Source: Phycisphaeraceae bacterium (GTDB lineage Bacteria > Planctomycetota > Phycisphaerae > Phycisphaerales > UBA1924). Taken from it: a DNA stretch of 9,784 bases. The position numbers were made by a program, and so were the translations under genes. Numbering within the stretch: position 1 is the first letter of the stretch; each line of letters opens with the position of its first letter. The stretch spans positions 1 to 9,784 of the forward strand of contig WUAK01000090.1 in assembly GCA_009827205.1 (NCBI GenBank). Direction: 5' to 3'. Shown piece after piece: positions 1-6,604 of this stretch. The notes beneath the pieces were generated by a model that saw only the letters and a program-made list of their open reading frames with translations, had not been told where the DNA came from and ran no database searches.

Positions 1-1
1 G

Positions 2-790
2 GTGTGGATGGGAATCGTCGGGCTCGCCGGGCCCGGCGGGGAGGCCACGAAGAGCGTGCTGGGATGGTTGCCTGGCTGGGGCGTGCTGCAGAATCCAGAT
101 CCCGAAGCGAGTGGCGCCGAGGTTTTCAGGCCCCTGCTGCGAAGCGTGGTGCCGATGATCGTCATCTTCTTTGTCGTGCCCGGGTTCGTGTACGGCCGGG
201 TCGTGGGGACAATGAAGAACGATGTGGATGTGATCAACGCGATGGCCGACGCGATGCGCAGCATGGGTCTCTATATCGTGCTTGTGTTCTTTGCAGCACA
301 GTTCGTCGCGTTCTTCGGCTACTCTGGTTTGGGCCAGATCCTGGCCGTCAAGGGTGCCGATCTGCTGATCGCTATGAACCTTGATAATCCGTTGGTCTTC
401 TTGCCGTTCATTCTTATGTGCTGCTTCGTTAACCTGATGCTGGGCTCAGCGAGTGCGCAATGGGCTGTGACTGCGCCCATCTTTGTGCCGATGCTCATGA
501 CCATCGGGTACAGCCCCGAGGTGATCCAAGCCGCTTACCGCATCGGAGACAGCACAACAAACATCATCACGCCGATGATGAGCTACTTCGGTCTGATTCT
601 TGCCGTCGCGACGAGGTACAAAAGGGACCTTGGGATCGGGACCATGCTCGCGACGATGTTGCCGTACTCGATCGCGCTTCTCATAGGATGGACAATCCTG
701 TTTTACCTATGGGTCTTTGTGCTCGGTCTGCCTGTAGGCCCCGATGCACCGACAACCTATACCCTCGCATCGCCAACCCCTTCTGGGTAG
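2..790 (+). CDS. AbgT-family transporter, C-terminal part (5' end outside window)
   Basis: This inner-membrane protein of the AbgT family is expected to move p-aminobenzoyl-glutamate or related small aromatic or dipeptide-like compounds; some family members have been described as antimetabolite exporters. About 262 residues are visible, roughly half of the usual ~500, and the frame is open to the left edge, so the true start is outside. Hydrophobic segments lie near residues 48-69, 88-107, 128-150, 190-205 and 212-245. The best family signature is the stretch around residues 182-195 (GDSTTNIITPMMSY), followed by the IGTMLATMLPYSIALLIGW-type final helices; I recognise both from AbgT/MtrF proteins. 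The stop lies 9 bases before the next gene, so the two are probably co-transcribed. Family assignment is firm. The substrate cannot be read from this sequence. Confidence 0.88.
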   Translation: MWMGIVGLAGPGGEATKSVLGWLPGWGVLQNPDPEASGAEVFRPLLRSVVPMIVIFFVVPGFVYGRVVGTMKNDVDVINAMADAMRSMGLYIVLVFFAAQFVAFFGYSGLGQILAVKGADLLIAMNLDNPLVFLPFILMCCFVNLMLGSASAQWAVTAPIFVPMLMTIGYSPEVIQAAYRIGDSTTNIITPMMSYFGLILAVATRYKRDLGIGTMLATMLPYSIALLIGWTILFYLWVFVLGLPVGPDAPTTYTLASPTPSG

Positions 791-799
791 GCTTGCGGT

Positions 800-3031
800 A
801 TGAATCCACACACCTATCTTCGCTCAGGACTGATCTGTTTCCTTGTCTTCTGGTCTGGATTCGCGCACAGTCTCGACGACTCATGGGAGTTGCTCCGCGC
901 GAATGTCAAAGAAGCCTCACCGCTTGCACAGCGTGCCGCTGCATTTCTCTATGAACACCGTCCCGAACGTGATGCTGACATCGATCCACTGATTCTGATC
1001 GATAGTGTTGAATTGGCGATCGAGGCGCGTGAGGAATTTCCGTGGGCTCAGGCTGTGCCGGAAGATGTCTTCTTTAATGATGTCCTGCCTTACGCGGTTC
1101 TGGATGAGACACGCGAGAGCTGGCGACCAGAAATGCTCGACCTTTGCCGACCCATCGTCGCTGAGTGCTCAACCGCCTCTGAAGCTGCGCAAGCGCTTAA
1201 TCGTGAGTTGTTCAATCTCATCAACGTCCACTACAACACCGGACGGAAGAAGCCTAACCAGAGTCCTGCGGAGTCGATTGCACAGGGGCGTGCGACTTGC
1301 ACAGGACTGTCAATCATTCTTGTAGATGCCTGCCGCTCTGTGGGAATCCCCGCCCGTGTAGCTGGTGTTGCGAGTTGGCATGACAAACGGGGCAACCATA
1401 CGTGGGTTGAGATCTGGGACAACGGCTGGCACTTTCTCGGCGCCGACGAGTACGACGCCAAGGGTTTGAACCGGGGCTGGTTTATTGGAGACGCAAGCCG
1501 TGCCGTTGCAGGCGATGAAGAACACGCTGTCTGGGCTTCTTCGTACAAACGAACCGGTCGGCATTTCCCGATGGTCTGGAACCGAGGCGATACGACAGTG
1601 CACGCGGTCGATGTCACATCCCGCTATGCCCCGGAGCACGCAAGCAAGAAAGCAGAATCAGAACAAGGTGAGGGCCGAGTCAACGCTCAGCTCTATATCC
1701 GGGTCTTTGAGACTCGGGGTGGAGAGCGCATAGTGGCAAAGGTGTTTGAGGATGGCCGTGATCGAGCCAGTGCCGTTGTCACAAAGGCCGGCACAACGGA
1801 TCTGAACGACATGCCAACTCTCAGCTTGAATAGTAACGATCGCTCAACTCTGCTCATCGAGTATGAGGGCATAACCCGGCACCACATCGTTTCAGCACCA
1901 AGCACCGGCACAGAGACTCTTGAGCTCATCTGGGATGAACTTGGTCTCAGCAAGACTGAAGCAGAAACAGCTTTGAGTCGTCTTTATCAAGAACAAGTGG
2001 ATTCGATCGCACAGTCGAGTGGAGCCAAGCTCGATGCCGGAGAGTTCAGCACCGGTGACCACACAATGAAGATTCTTGAGAAGTCGTTCGGCGCCGAACC
2101 ATCCGACGGCTACAGCCTTTGGATCTCCATGCACGGCGGTGGTGGGGCGCCAGCTGAATTAAACGACCAGCAGTGGCAGAATCAGATCGGTTTGTACGAG
2201 CTCGAAGAAGGGATCTACGTCGCGCCCCGGGCTCCCACGGACACATGGAACCTGTGGCACCGAGCTCACATTGATGATCTCTTTGGTGAACTCATCGAAA
2301 GCATGATCGCGACGCGCAACGTCAACCCTGACCGGGTTTACCTCATGGGATATTCAGCAGGCGGCGACGGAGTCTTCCAGCTTGCACCACGGATGGCAGA
2401 TCGCTTTGCAGCGGCGGCGATGATGGCAGGTCATCCCAACGAGACCAAGCCTCTAGGTTTACGAAACCTACCCTTCGCGGTGCTCATGGGGGCTGAGGAC
2501 TCTGCGTACGACCGAAACAAGAAGGCACGGGAGTGGGAGGACGCTCTCAGAGTGCTTCGAGAGAGTGACCCTGGTGGGTACGTGCATGAGGTTCGAATCT
2601 ATGAGGGGCTCGGTCACTGGATGGAAAGACGCGACGCGGAAATCCTCCCTTGGATGGCTTCACAAACCCGAAACGCCTGGCCGAAACGTGTGCTCTGGCA
2701 TCAGGATGATGTGACTCACAATCGATTTTACTGGCTCGCAGTGACCCCGGCGGACGCCAAGCCGCGTTCTACTATCGAAGCGGTCGTTGAAGGCCAGACG
2801 ATATCTATCACTGCACCGGATGATCTCCAAGCTATCAAGCTTCGGCTCCGGGATGAGTTGATTAATCTCGACAAGCCGATCAGTGTGATGGTAAACGACC
2901 AGGTGCAATATGAAGGGCTAGTTACAAGATCAGTCAATGCAATGAAGCAGTCGCTCGAAGAAAGGCTCGATCTACGTACCGCTTCTACGGCGGAGTTGCT
3001 GCTTGATTGGGGTAACATCGATACACCCTGA
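800..3031 (+). CDS. Exported transglutaminase-like / serine alpha-beta hydrolase fusion protein
   Basis: This 743-residue protein starts with a Sec-type signal peptide (Arg8, hydrophobic core about 10-20, likely cleavage after AHS near residue 24), so it acts outside the cytoplasm. A transglutaminase-like domain spans about 85-260. Its catalytic triad is visible as Cys167 (RATCTGLS), His200 (GNHTWVE) and Asp216 (FLGADEYD). A second enzyme domain follows at about 420-625: oxyanion-type HGGGG at 445-449, nucleophile elbow GYSAGG with Ser519, Asp567 (MGAEDSAY) and His606 (GLGHWM), as in PHB-depolymerase/dienelactone-hydrolase-like esterases. A beta-rich C-terminal module (about 635-710) resembles one that follows such hydrolases in planctomycete proteins I remember. 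ATG at 800 is preferred because it yields the signal peptide; the ribosome site is weak. Substrates are unknown. Peptide or ester cleavage feeding the adjacent transporter is only a guess. Confidence 0.85.
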   Translation: MNPHTYLRSGLICFLVFWSGFAHSLDDSWELLRANVKEASPLAQRAAAFLYEHRPERDADIDPLILIDSVELAIEAREEFPWAQAVPEDVFFNDVLPYAVLDETRESWRPEMLDLCRPIVAECSTASEAAQALNRELFNLINVHYNTGRKKPNQSPAESIAQGRATCTGLSIILVDACRSVGIPARVAGVASWHDKRGNHTWVEIWDNGWHFLGADEYDAKGLNRGWFIGDASRAVAGDEEHAVWASSYKRTGRHFPMVWNRGDTTVHAVDVTSRYAPEHASKKAESEQGEGRVNAQLYIRVFETRGGERIVAKVFEDGRDRASAVVTKAGTTDLNDMPTLSLNSNDRSTLLIEYEGITRHHIVSAPSTGTETLELIWDELGLSKTEAETALSRLYQEQVDSIAQSSGAKLDAGEFSTGDHTMKILEKSFGAEPSDGYSLWISMHGGGGAPAELNDQQWQNQIGLYELEEGIYVAPRAPTDTWNLWHRAHIDDLFGELIESMIATRNVNPDRVYLMGYSAGGDGVFQLAPRMADRFAAAAMMAGHPNETKPLGLRNLPFAVLMGAEDSAYDRNKKAREWEDALRVLRESDPGGYVHEVRIYEGLGHWMERRDAEILPWMASQTRNAWPKRVLWHQDDVTHNRFYWLAVTPADAKPRSTIEAVVEGQTISITAPDDLQAIKLRLRDELINLDKPISVMVNDQVQYEGLVTRSVNAMKQSLEERLDLRTASTAELLLDWGNIDTP

Positions 3032-3039
3032 TCACAGGC

Positions 3040-3471
3040 TTACTTGCGTTCGTGACTGAAATACTCATGAATCAGCCGATGGGCCAACGCGGCGAACACT
3101 GCTCCAACGGCGTACCACCCGAGATCCTGAATGTGGAACACCCGACCAAGTACCCATTTTGAGAGCGGAAACTCGGAGGCCAGCCATGCTGGAAATGGGG
3201 TGAGTTGCAGAAACTCAACACACCACCCTGTCGCCATCGCCGCGATACACACTCTCCTGACTGGGAGCCGAGGCAGCAAAGCAGCGATGATCCAGTAAAC
3301 CAATGCACACCAGAGTGTGACCCCAGCAGGCTTCGCCAAGGCAGGAGACAACATCCCTGATCTGGATGTGAAACCAGCACCAAGCGTAAGCAATGCCATA
3401 ATGGCTGCAATGGGTCTGTCCCTGCTGATGCCCGAGTGAGGTTGGTAGTTAGTGGTTGCCCGTTGTTTCAC
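3040..3471 (-). CDS. DUF2809-type small integral membrane protein
   Basis: This 143-residue protein is predicted to sit in the cytoplasmic membrane. Hydrophobic segments lie at about 21-37, 48-67, 73-90 and 117-133, with an Arg-rich loop (LPRLPVRR) at 67-73. The pattern of Glu86 in WCVEFLQL and the late IQDLGWYAVG segment near 114-123 matches what I recall of DUF2809 proteins, which are related in layout to VanZ-like families. No biochemical role is established for DUF2809 that I can name. The start used is GTG at 3471-3469; its ribosome site is poor, and an internal ATG at codon 25 is an alternative. It converges on the hydrolase gene with 8 bases between the two stops, and no hairpin terminator is visible there. 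Its promoter would lie in the leader-proximal intergenic region. Confidence 0.6.
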   Translation of the reverse strand: MKQRATTNYQPHSGISRDRPIAAIMALLTLGAGFTSRSGMLSPALAKPAGVTLWCALVYWIIAALLPRLPVRRVCIAAMATGWCVEFLQLTPFPAWLASEFPLSKWVLGRVFHIQDLGWYAVGAVFAALAHRLIHEYFSHERK

Positions 3472-3766
3472 TGCTCGGTGCTACGGCTTCACTCCTGAAC
3501 CTGGTTCACCAAGTCACGCAAAGAGACACAGAATTCAAGCCCGGCAGCCAATATTGCCTCTGCCGCACCATCCACCAAGAGTGGCATACCAAGCGGACAT
3601 GCTGGTCGCCAATGGGCCCCGCATCCTCCGTCTTGTTTGCAGCGGGGCGTATTGGGCATGGATGGTGAAATCACCCTGGAAAATCTCGCCAAAACCGGCA
3701 CCGGTACATCTGAAATGGCTCCAGAGTGCGAATGGATCGTTGACCGTAAATGGGTATGTGTGACAG
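3472..3766. other. Intergenic stretch without a convincing gene
   Basis: This ~295-base stretch lies between the divergent DUF2809 gene and the his control region. Several open frames of 60-120 codons exist on both strands, but none has a good ribosome site or a recognisable family. I see no tRNA, RNase P, tmRNA or riboswitch consensus. It probably contains the DUF2809 promoter on the minus strand. A near-repeat ACCGGCACCGGT occurs around 3694-3706, and GTTGAC occurs at 3739-3744 and again at 3766-3771, 27 bases apart. Either could be a protein-binding site, but nothing further supports that. Confidence 0.5.
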
Positions 3767-3794
3767 TTGACGCAATCAGTGAAGCGGGTATTGT
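3767..3794 (+). promoter_or_regulatory. Candidate his operon promoter (-35/-10)
   Basis: TTGACG at 3767-3772 matches five of six bases of the sigma-70 type -35 box. After a 16-base spacer, TATTGT at 3789-3794 matches four of six bases of the -10 box. Transcription would start about seven bases downstream, near 3801-3802, on or beside the leader-peptide ATG. It is the best match I found by eye in the region. The start site itself is inferred. Confidence 0.45.
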
Positions 3795-3801
3795 TTCTTC
3801 C

Positions 3802-3867
3802 ATGAGTTTTCAGGCAGTCCATCTGCACCATTCCCATATCCACCACCCTCGGGTGTGCCGGCTGTGA
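3802..3867 (+). CDS. hisL: Histidine operon leader peptide (HisL-type)
   Basis: This 21-residue open frame encodes six His residues within nine positions (residues 7-15, HLHHSHIHH), then ends at a TGA at 3865-3867. Peptides of this type regulate his operons by attenuation: ribosomes slow at the His codons when charged His-tRNA is scarce, which alters folding of the downstream RNA. The supporting context is strong. The frame lies upstream of hisG, overlaps a potential antiterminator arm, and is followed 34 bases later by an intrinsic terminator. It has no homology to the E. coli leader beyond composition. No Shine-Dalgarno precedes the ATG, and the best promoter would place the RNA start at the ATG, so a leaderless transcript is likely. 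The same frame is open further upstream (TTG at 3637, ATG at 3658), but without a ribosome site. Confidence 0.8.
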   Translation: MSFQAVHLHHSHIHHPRVCRL

Positions 3868-3909
3868 GTATGGTCTGAAGGATTGCTGATCCCAGATGAA
3901 CACGCCGGC
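3857..3909 (+). promoter_or_regulatory. Attenuator: candidate antiterminator pairing
   Basis: Bases 3857-3866 (GCCGGCTGTG) can pair with 3901-3909 (CACGCCGGC): six GC pairs, one bulged T at 3863, then three more pairs. The second arm is also the 5' half of the terminator stem, so the two structures exclude each other. The first arm overlaps the leader stop codon. A ribosome finishing the leader would cover it and favour termination; one stalled at the early His codons would leave it free and favour read-through. A smaller hairpin (TCTG, AA bulge, GGAT, loop, ATCC, CAGA; 3874-3896) lies between the arms. Pairings were read by eye, with no energies computed. Confidence 0.65.
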
Positions 3910-3926
3910 TTCGAGCCGGCGTTTTT
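3902..3926 (+). terminator. Rho-independent terminator acting as his attenuator
   Basis: ACGCCGGCT (3902-3910) and AGCCGGCGT (3914-3922) form a perfect nine-pair GC-rich stem around a TCG loop, followed by five T residues at 3922-3926. It reads on the plus strand and sits 60 bases before hisG. The only plus-strand gene just upstream is the His-rich leader, so it is best explained as the attenuator rather than the end of a separate transcription unit. Confidence 0.85.
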
Positions 3927-3971
3927 CGTTAAGGGATCCAACCCGAAACGAGCGTCGCGCACGAGGCCTTC

Positions 3972-3977
3972 AAGGAG
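3972..3977 (+). promoter_or_regulatory. Ribosome binding site of hisG
   Basis: AAGGAG ends nine bases before the ATG at 3987. It supports that start over the internal ATG at codon 19, which would cut into the conserved IPKGRM segment. It lies downstream of the attenuator hairpin, so it remains accessible after read-through. Confidence 0.7.
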
Positions 3978-3986
3978 CTTCGATAG

Positions 3987-4862
3987 ATGACGCCTCTAGT
4001 CTCAGATAGTTCAGTCAGATTTGCGATTCCAAAGGGACGCATGCAGGAAGGAGTCCTGCAACTGCTCAGGGAAGCCGGGATCAGTATCTCGGCTTCGTCT
4101 CGGAACTACCGACCGACAATCTCGCTTGATGGATTCGAGCTCAAGGTGCTCAAGCCTCGGGCGATTGTCGAAATGCTTGACTCGGGTTCTCGCGACTGCG
4201 GCTTTGCCGGCGCCGATTGGGTAGCCGAAGAGGGAGCGGACATAGTCGAGCTCCTGGACACAGGTCTAGATACTGTTCGCCTGGTCGCCGCTGCTCCTGA
4301 ATCTGTGCTGGAAGGCAACGATCTTCCGGCAAGACCCCTGATCGTTGCATCAGAGTACAGCGCTCTCACTGAGCGATGGATCCGAGAACGCGGTCTCGAT
4401 GCGTCGTTGCTCCGATCATACGGAGCTACCGAGGTGCTGCCCCCAGAGGACGCAGACTGTATCGTCGACAACACGGCGACCGGCTCCACGCTTACCGCGA
4501 ACAACCTCACGATTATCGATGAACTCATGGTATCGTCCACTCGCCTCTACGCGTCCCAGAGGGCGATGGAGTGCCCACAGAAGCGTGAGATGATCGAACA
4601 GCTCGTCTTGATCGTTCGAGCTGTGCTTGAAGCCAGAACACGTGTGATGGTAGAGGTCAACGTCTCATCCGAATGTTTGGACGCAGTTATTGAAACACTG
4701 CCTTGCATGCGTGAACCGACGATCTCCCGGCTGCGTTCCGAATCAGGATTCGCGATCAAGGCCGCGGTTCCACGGGCGGAAATGGCACGGGTGATTCCGG
4801 CAATCCGCCGAAATGGTGGCACAGACATTGTTGTCACAACACCGGAGCAGATCGTGCCATGA
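3987..4862 (+). CDS. hisG: ATP phosphoribosyltransferase, long form
   Basis: HisG condenses ATP and PRPP to phosphoribosyl-ATP, the first committed step of histidine synthesis, in the cytoplasm. The 291-residue length and the C-terminal domain (about 218-291, starting VMVEVNV) identify the long form. Long-form enzymes carry their own regulatory domain, which binds histidine in family members, and do not need HisZ. Visible signatures are RFAIPKGRM at 11-19, the substrate-site segment DCGFAGADWVAE at 70-81, and the PRPP-binding loop CIVDNTATGSTL at 158-169 followed by ANNL. It is the first structural gene after the attenuator, so expression would respond to His-tRNA charging while activity may respond to free histidine. 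Its stop overlaps the hisC start as ATGA at 4859-4862. Confidence 0.96.
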   Translation: MTPLVSDSSVRFAIPKGRMQEGVLQLLREAGISISASSRNYRPTISLDGFELKVLKPRAIVEMLDSGSRDCGFAGADWVAEEGADIVELLDTGLDTVRLVAAAPESVLEGNDLPARPLIVASEYSALTERWIRERGLDASLLRSYGATEVLPPEDADCIVDNTATGSTLTANNLTIIDELMVSSTRLYASQRAMECPQKREMIEQLVLIVRAVLEARTRVMVEVNVSSECLDAVIETLPCMREPTISRLRSESGFAIKAAVPRAEMARVIPAIRRNGGTDIVVTTPEQIVP

Positions 4863-6604
4863 CGAGTACCGAAACACAAGTGGCCGATACCCCGATTCAG
4901 CCTGCCAACCGAATCACAGGGTTGTCGCCCTATCAACCACCAGCAAAGAGCCCATTCATTGAGATTACACTCGATGCCAACGAAGGCCAGGCATGCAAAG
5001 CTGCGCTGGAGACGGTCTCAGCGTCACTATCTGAAGATGTGATTCAACGCTACCCGAGCACCACAGAACTCGAGATTGCTGTAGCATCAATCTACAGTAT
5101 TGATCCCGCGCGGGTGGTCGTCACAAACGGCGCCGACGACGCCATCGATCGGGTGTGCAGGGCAGTGCTAGAGCCCGGACGCGAAGTTGTTATACACCAA
5201 CCAACGTTCGAAATGATTGAGCGTAGTGCACGTTTAGCCGGAGCGGATTGCCGATCGGTTTCATGGCTTGGCGGGGCATTCCCAATCGACAATTTCGTTG
5301 ATGCAATTACAACTGCTACATCGCTGGTTGCGATCGTCTCTCCCAACAACCCAACAGGTGGTACTGTCTCGCTACCAAACTTGCTCAAGGTCGCCCGTGC
5401 GGCGAAACGGGTTGGGTCGCTTGTCCTTGTGGATCTTGCATACATCGAGTTCGCAGACGAAGACCCAACAAACGATCTGCTCGAAGAGCCCAACGTGGTG
5501 GTGATCCGTACTTTCTCTAAGGCGATGGGACTCGCGGGAGCAAGAGTCGGCTATGCAATGGCTGCACCCGAGGTTGTCGGATGGCTTCGTACGGTTGGCG
5601 GTCCTTATCCTGTGTCGTCTGTTTCTGCAGCACTCGCGGCCGCTTCGCTTGCCACTCGTACAGAACAGTCAGCCTATATCCGCACAGTACGATCCGAGCG
5701 TTATGAACTGATTGCAGCATTGCGTGAATATGGATGTAGTGTATTAGAATCCGAAGCAAACTTCGTCACCGCTCGGTTCGCTGATTCAGTGTTTGTGAAA
5801 GACGCACTCGCGGCGCTCGGAGTATCGGTCAGGGCGTTCGAGTCTCGTCCAGAACTTGCCGGTTGCCTTCGCATCACGCTGCCTGGCGATCAGCAAATAT
5901 TCAAGCGGCTACTGCGTGCACTGCAAACCATCATGACCCCTGAGGCAATCCTGTTTGATCTCGATGGTGTGCTCGCCGATGTAAGCGATTCCTATCGCAA
6001 GACTATTATCGAAACCGCCCGCACGTTCGCGGTCTCGGTCACATCGGAAGATATTGAACAAGCCAAGCGAGCCGGTGATGCGAATAACGACTGGCTGCTG
6101 ACCGCGAAACTCATCCAGAACCGTGGAGTGCCGTGCGAAATCAATGATGTTGTCAACCGGTTCCAGAGATTGTACGAAGGAACAGATGACTCAGAAGGTC
6201 TGCGCGAGTCTGAGCGGCTTATCCCAAATAGATCATTTCTTGAGAGACTAGCCTCACGGTTTACTCTGGGGATCGTCACAGGGCGCCCTCGGGATGAAGC
6301 AGAATGGTTCCTCAAGCGTGCTGGCATCCGAGAAGCTTTCAAGACACTCGTATGCATGGAAGACGCGCCAGCGAAGCCATCGCCAGCACCAGTACAAGCG
6401 GCGATGCAAAAACTAGGTGTCCAATGTGCCTGGATGATCGGCGATACCCCAGATGACATGACATCAGCAAGGAAGGCGGTTGTCCTACCCATCGGAGTCA
6501 CTGCTCCGTGTGACAACGCGATACAGATGCGTGAATCCTTGTACCAGTCTGGTGCCGCAGCAATTCTTGATGACGTTTCACAGATCGAAAGGATGGTCCA
6601 ATGA
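4859..6604 (+). CDS. hisC: Histidinol-phosphate aminotransferase fused to a HAD phosphatase
   Basis: This 581-residue protein has two enzyme domains. Residues 1-358 are HisC, a PLP-dependent fold-type I aminotransferase making histidinol phosphate from imidazole acetol phosphate. NPTGG begins at 164, Asp192 and Tyr195 lie in VDLAYIEF, the Schiff-base lysine is Lys221 in TFSKAMGLAGARVGY, and Arg338 lies in LRIT. Residues 359-581 are a HAD subfamily IA hydrolase: motif I FDLDGV (Asp367, Asp369), helical cap about 378-450, motif II Thr474 (IVTGRP), motif III Lys506, motif IV GDTPDD (Asp529, Asp532/533). The DVSDSYR...NANxDW-like cap start recalls the TIGR01548 HAD family. A histidinol-phosphate phosphatase is missing from the visible operon, and HisC produces its substrate, so that role is the best inference for the HAD half. 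A GGAG ribosome site lies 11 bases before ATG 4859. Confidence 0.92.
   Translation: MTSTETQVADTPIQPANRITGLSPYQPPAKSPFIEITLDANEGQACKAALETVSASLSEDVIQRYPSTTELEIAVASIYSIDPARVVVTNGADDAIDRVCRAVLEPGREVVIHQPTFEMIERSARLAGADCRSVSWLGGAFPIDNFVDAITTATSLVAIVSPNNPTGGTVSLPNLLKVARAAKRVGSLVLVDLAYIEFADEDPTNDLLEEPNVVVIRTFSKAMGLAGARVGYAMAAPEVVGWLRTVGGPYPVSSVSAALAAASLATRTEQSAYIRTVRSERYELIAALREYGCSVLESEANFVTARFADSVFVKDALAALGVSVRAFESRPELAGCLRITLPGDQQIFKRLLRALQTIMTPEAILFDLDGVLADVSDSYRKTIIETARTFAVSVTSEDIEQAKRAGDANNDWLLTAKLIQNRGVPCEINDVVNRFQRLYEGTDDSEGLRESERLIPNRSFLERLASRFTLGIVTGRPRDEAEWFLKRAGIREAFKTLVCMEDAPAKPSPAPVQAAMQKLGVQCAWMIGDTPDDMTSARKAVVLPIGVTAPCDNAIQMRESLYQSGAAAILDDVSQIERMVQ

Noticed and set aside
1..60. GC-rich inverted repeat around GCCGGGCCCGGCGG as a regulatory hairpin
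   Set aside because: It lies inside the transporter coding frame (Gly-Leu-Ala-Gly-Pro-Gly-Gly codons), has no T-run, and is explained by codon composition.
3489..3803. Minus-strand frame of about 104 residues in the intergenic region
   Set aside because: Composition is Ser/Thr/Pro-rich without a recognisable domain, and the overlapping frames on both strands look equally plausible. No ribosome site was found.
3637..3867. A 69-76 residue plus-strand protein ending in the His-rich segment
   Set aside because: The frame is open back to TTG 3637 (ATG 3658), but there is no ribosome site, no known family, and the candidate promoter lies inside it. The last 21 codons alone fit a his leader peptide.
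3535..3903. Minus-strand frame with a CVNCH sequence resembling a cytochrome c heme site
   Set aside because: It has a single CxxCH by chance, with no signal peptide or other cytochrome features. It runs antisense through the leader peptide and terminator, which explain the region better.
3902..3926. Terminator as the end of an unrelated upstream plus-strand gene
   Set aside because: No credible plus-strand gene ends nearby except the leader peptide; the preceding large plus-strand gene ends at 3031 and a minus-strand gene intervenes.
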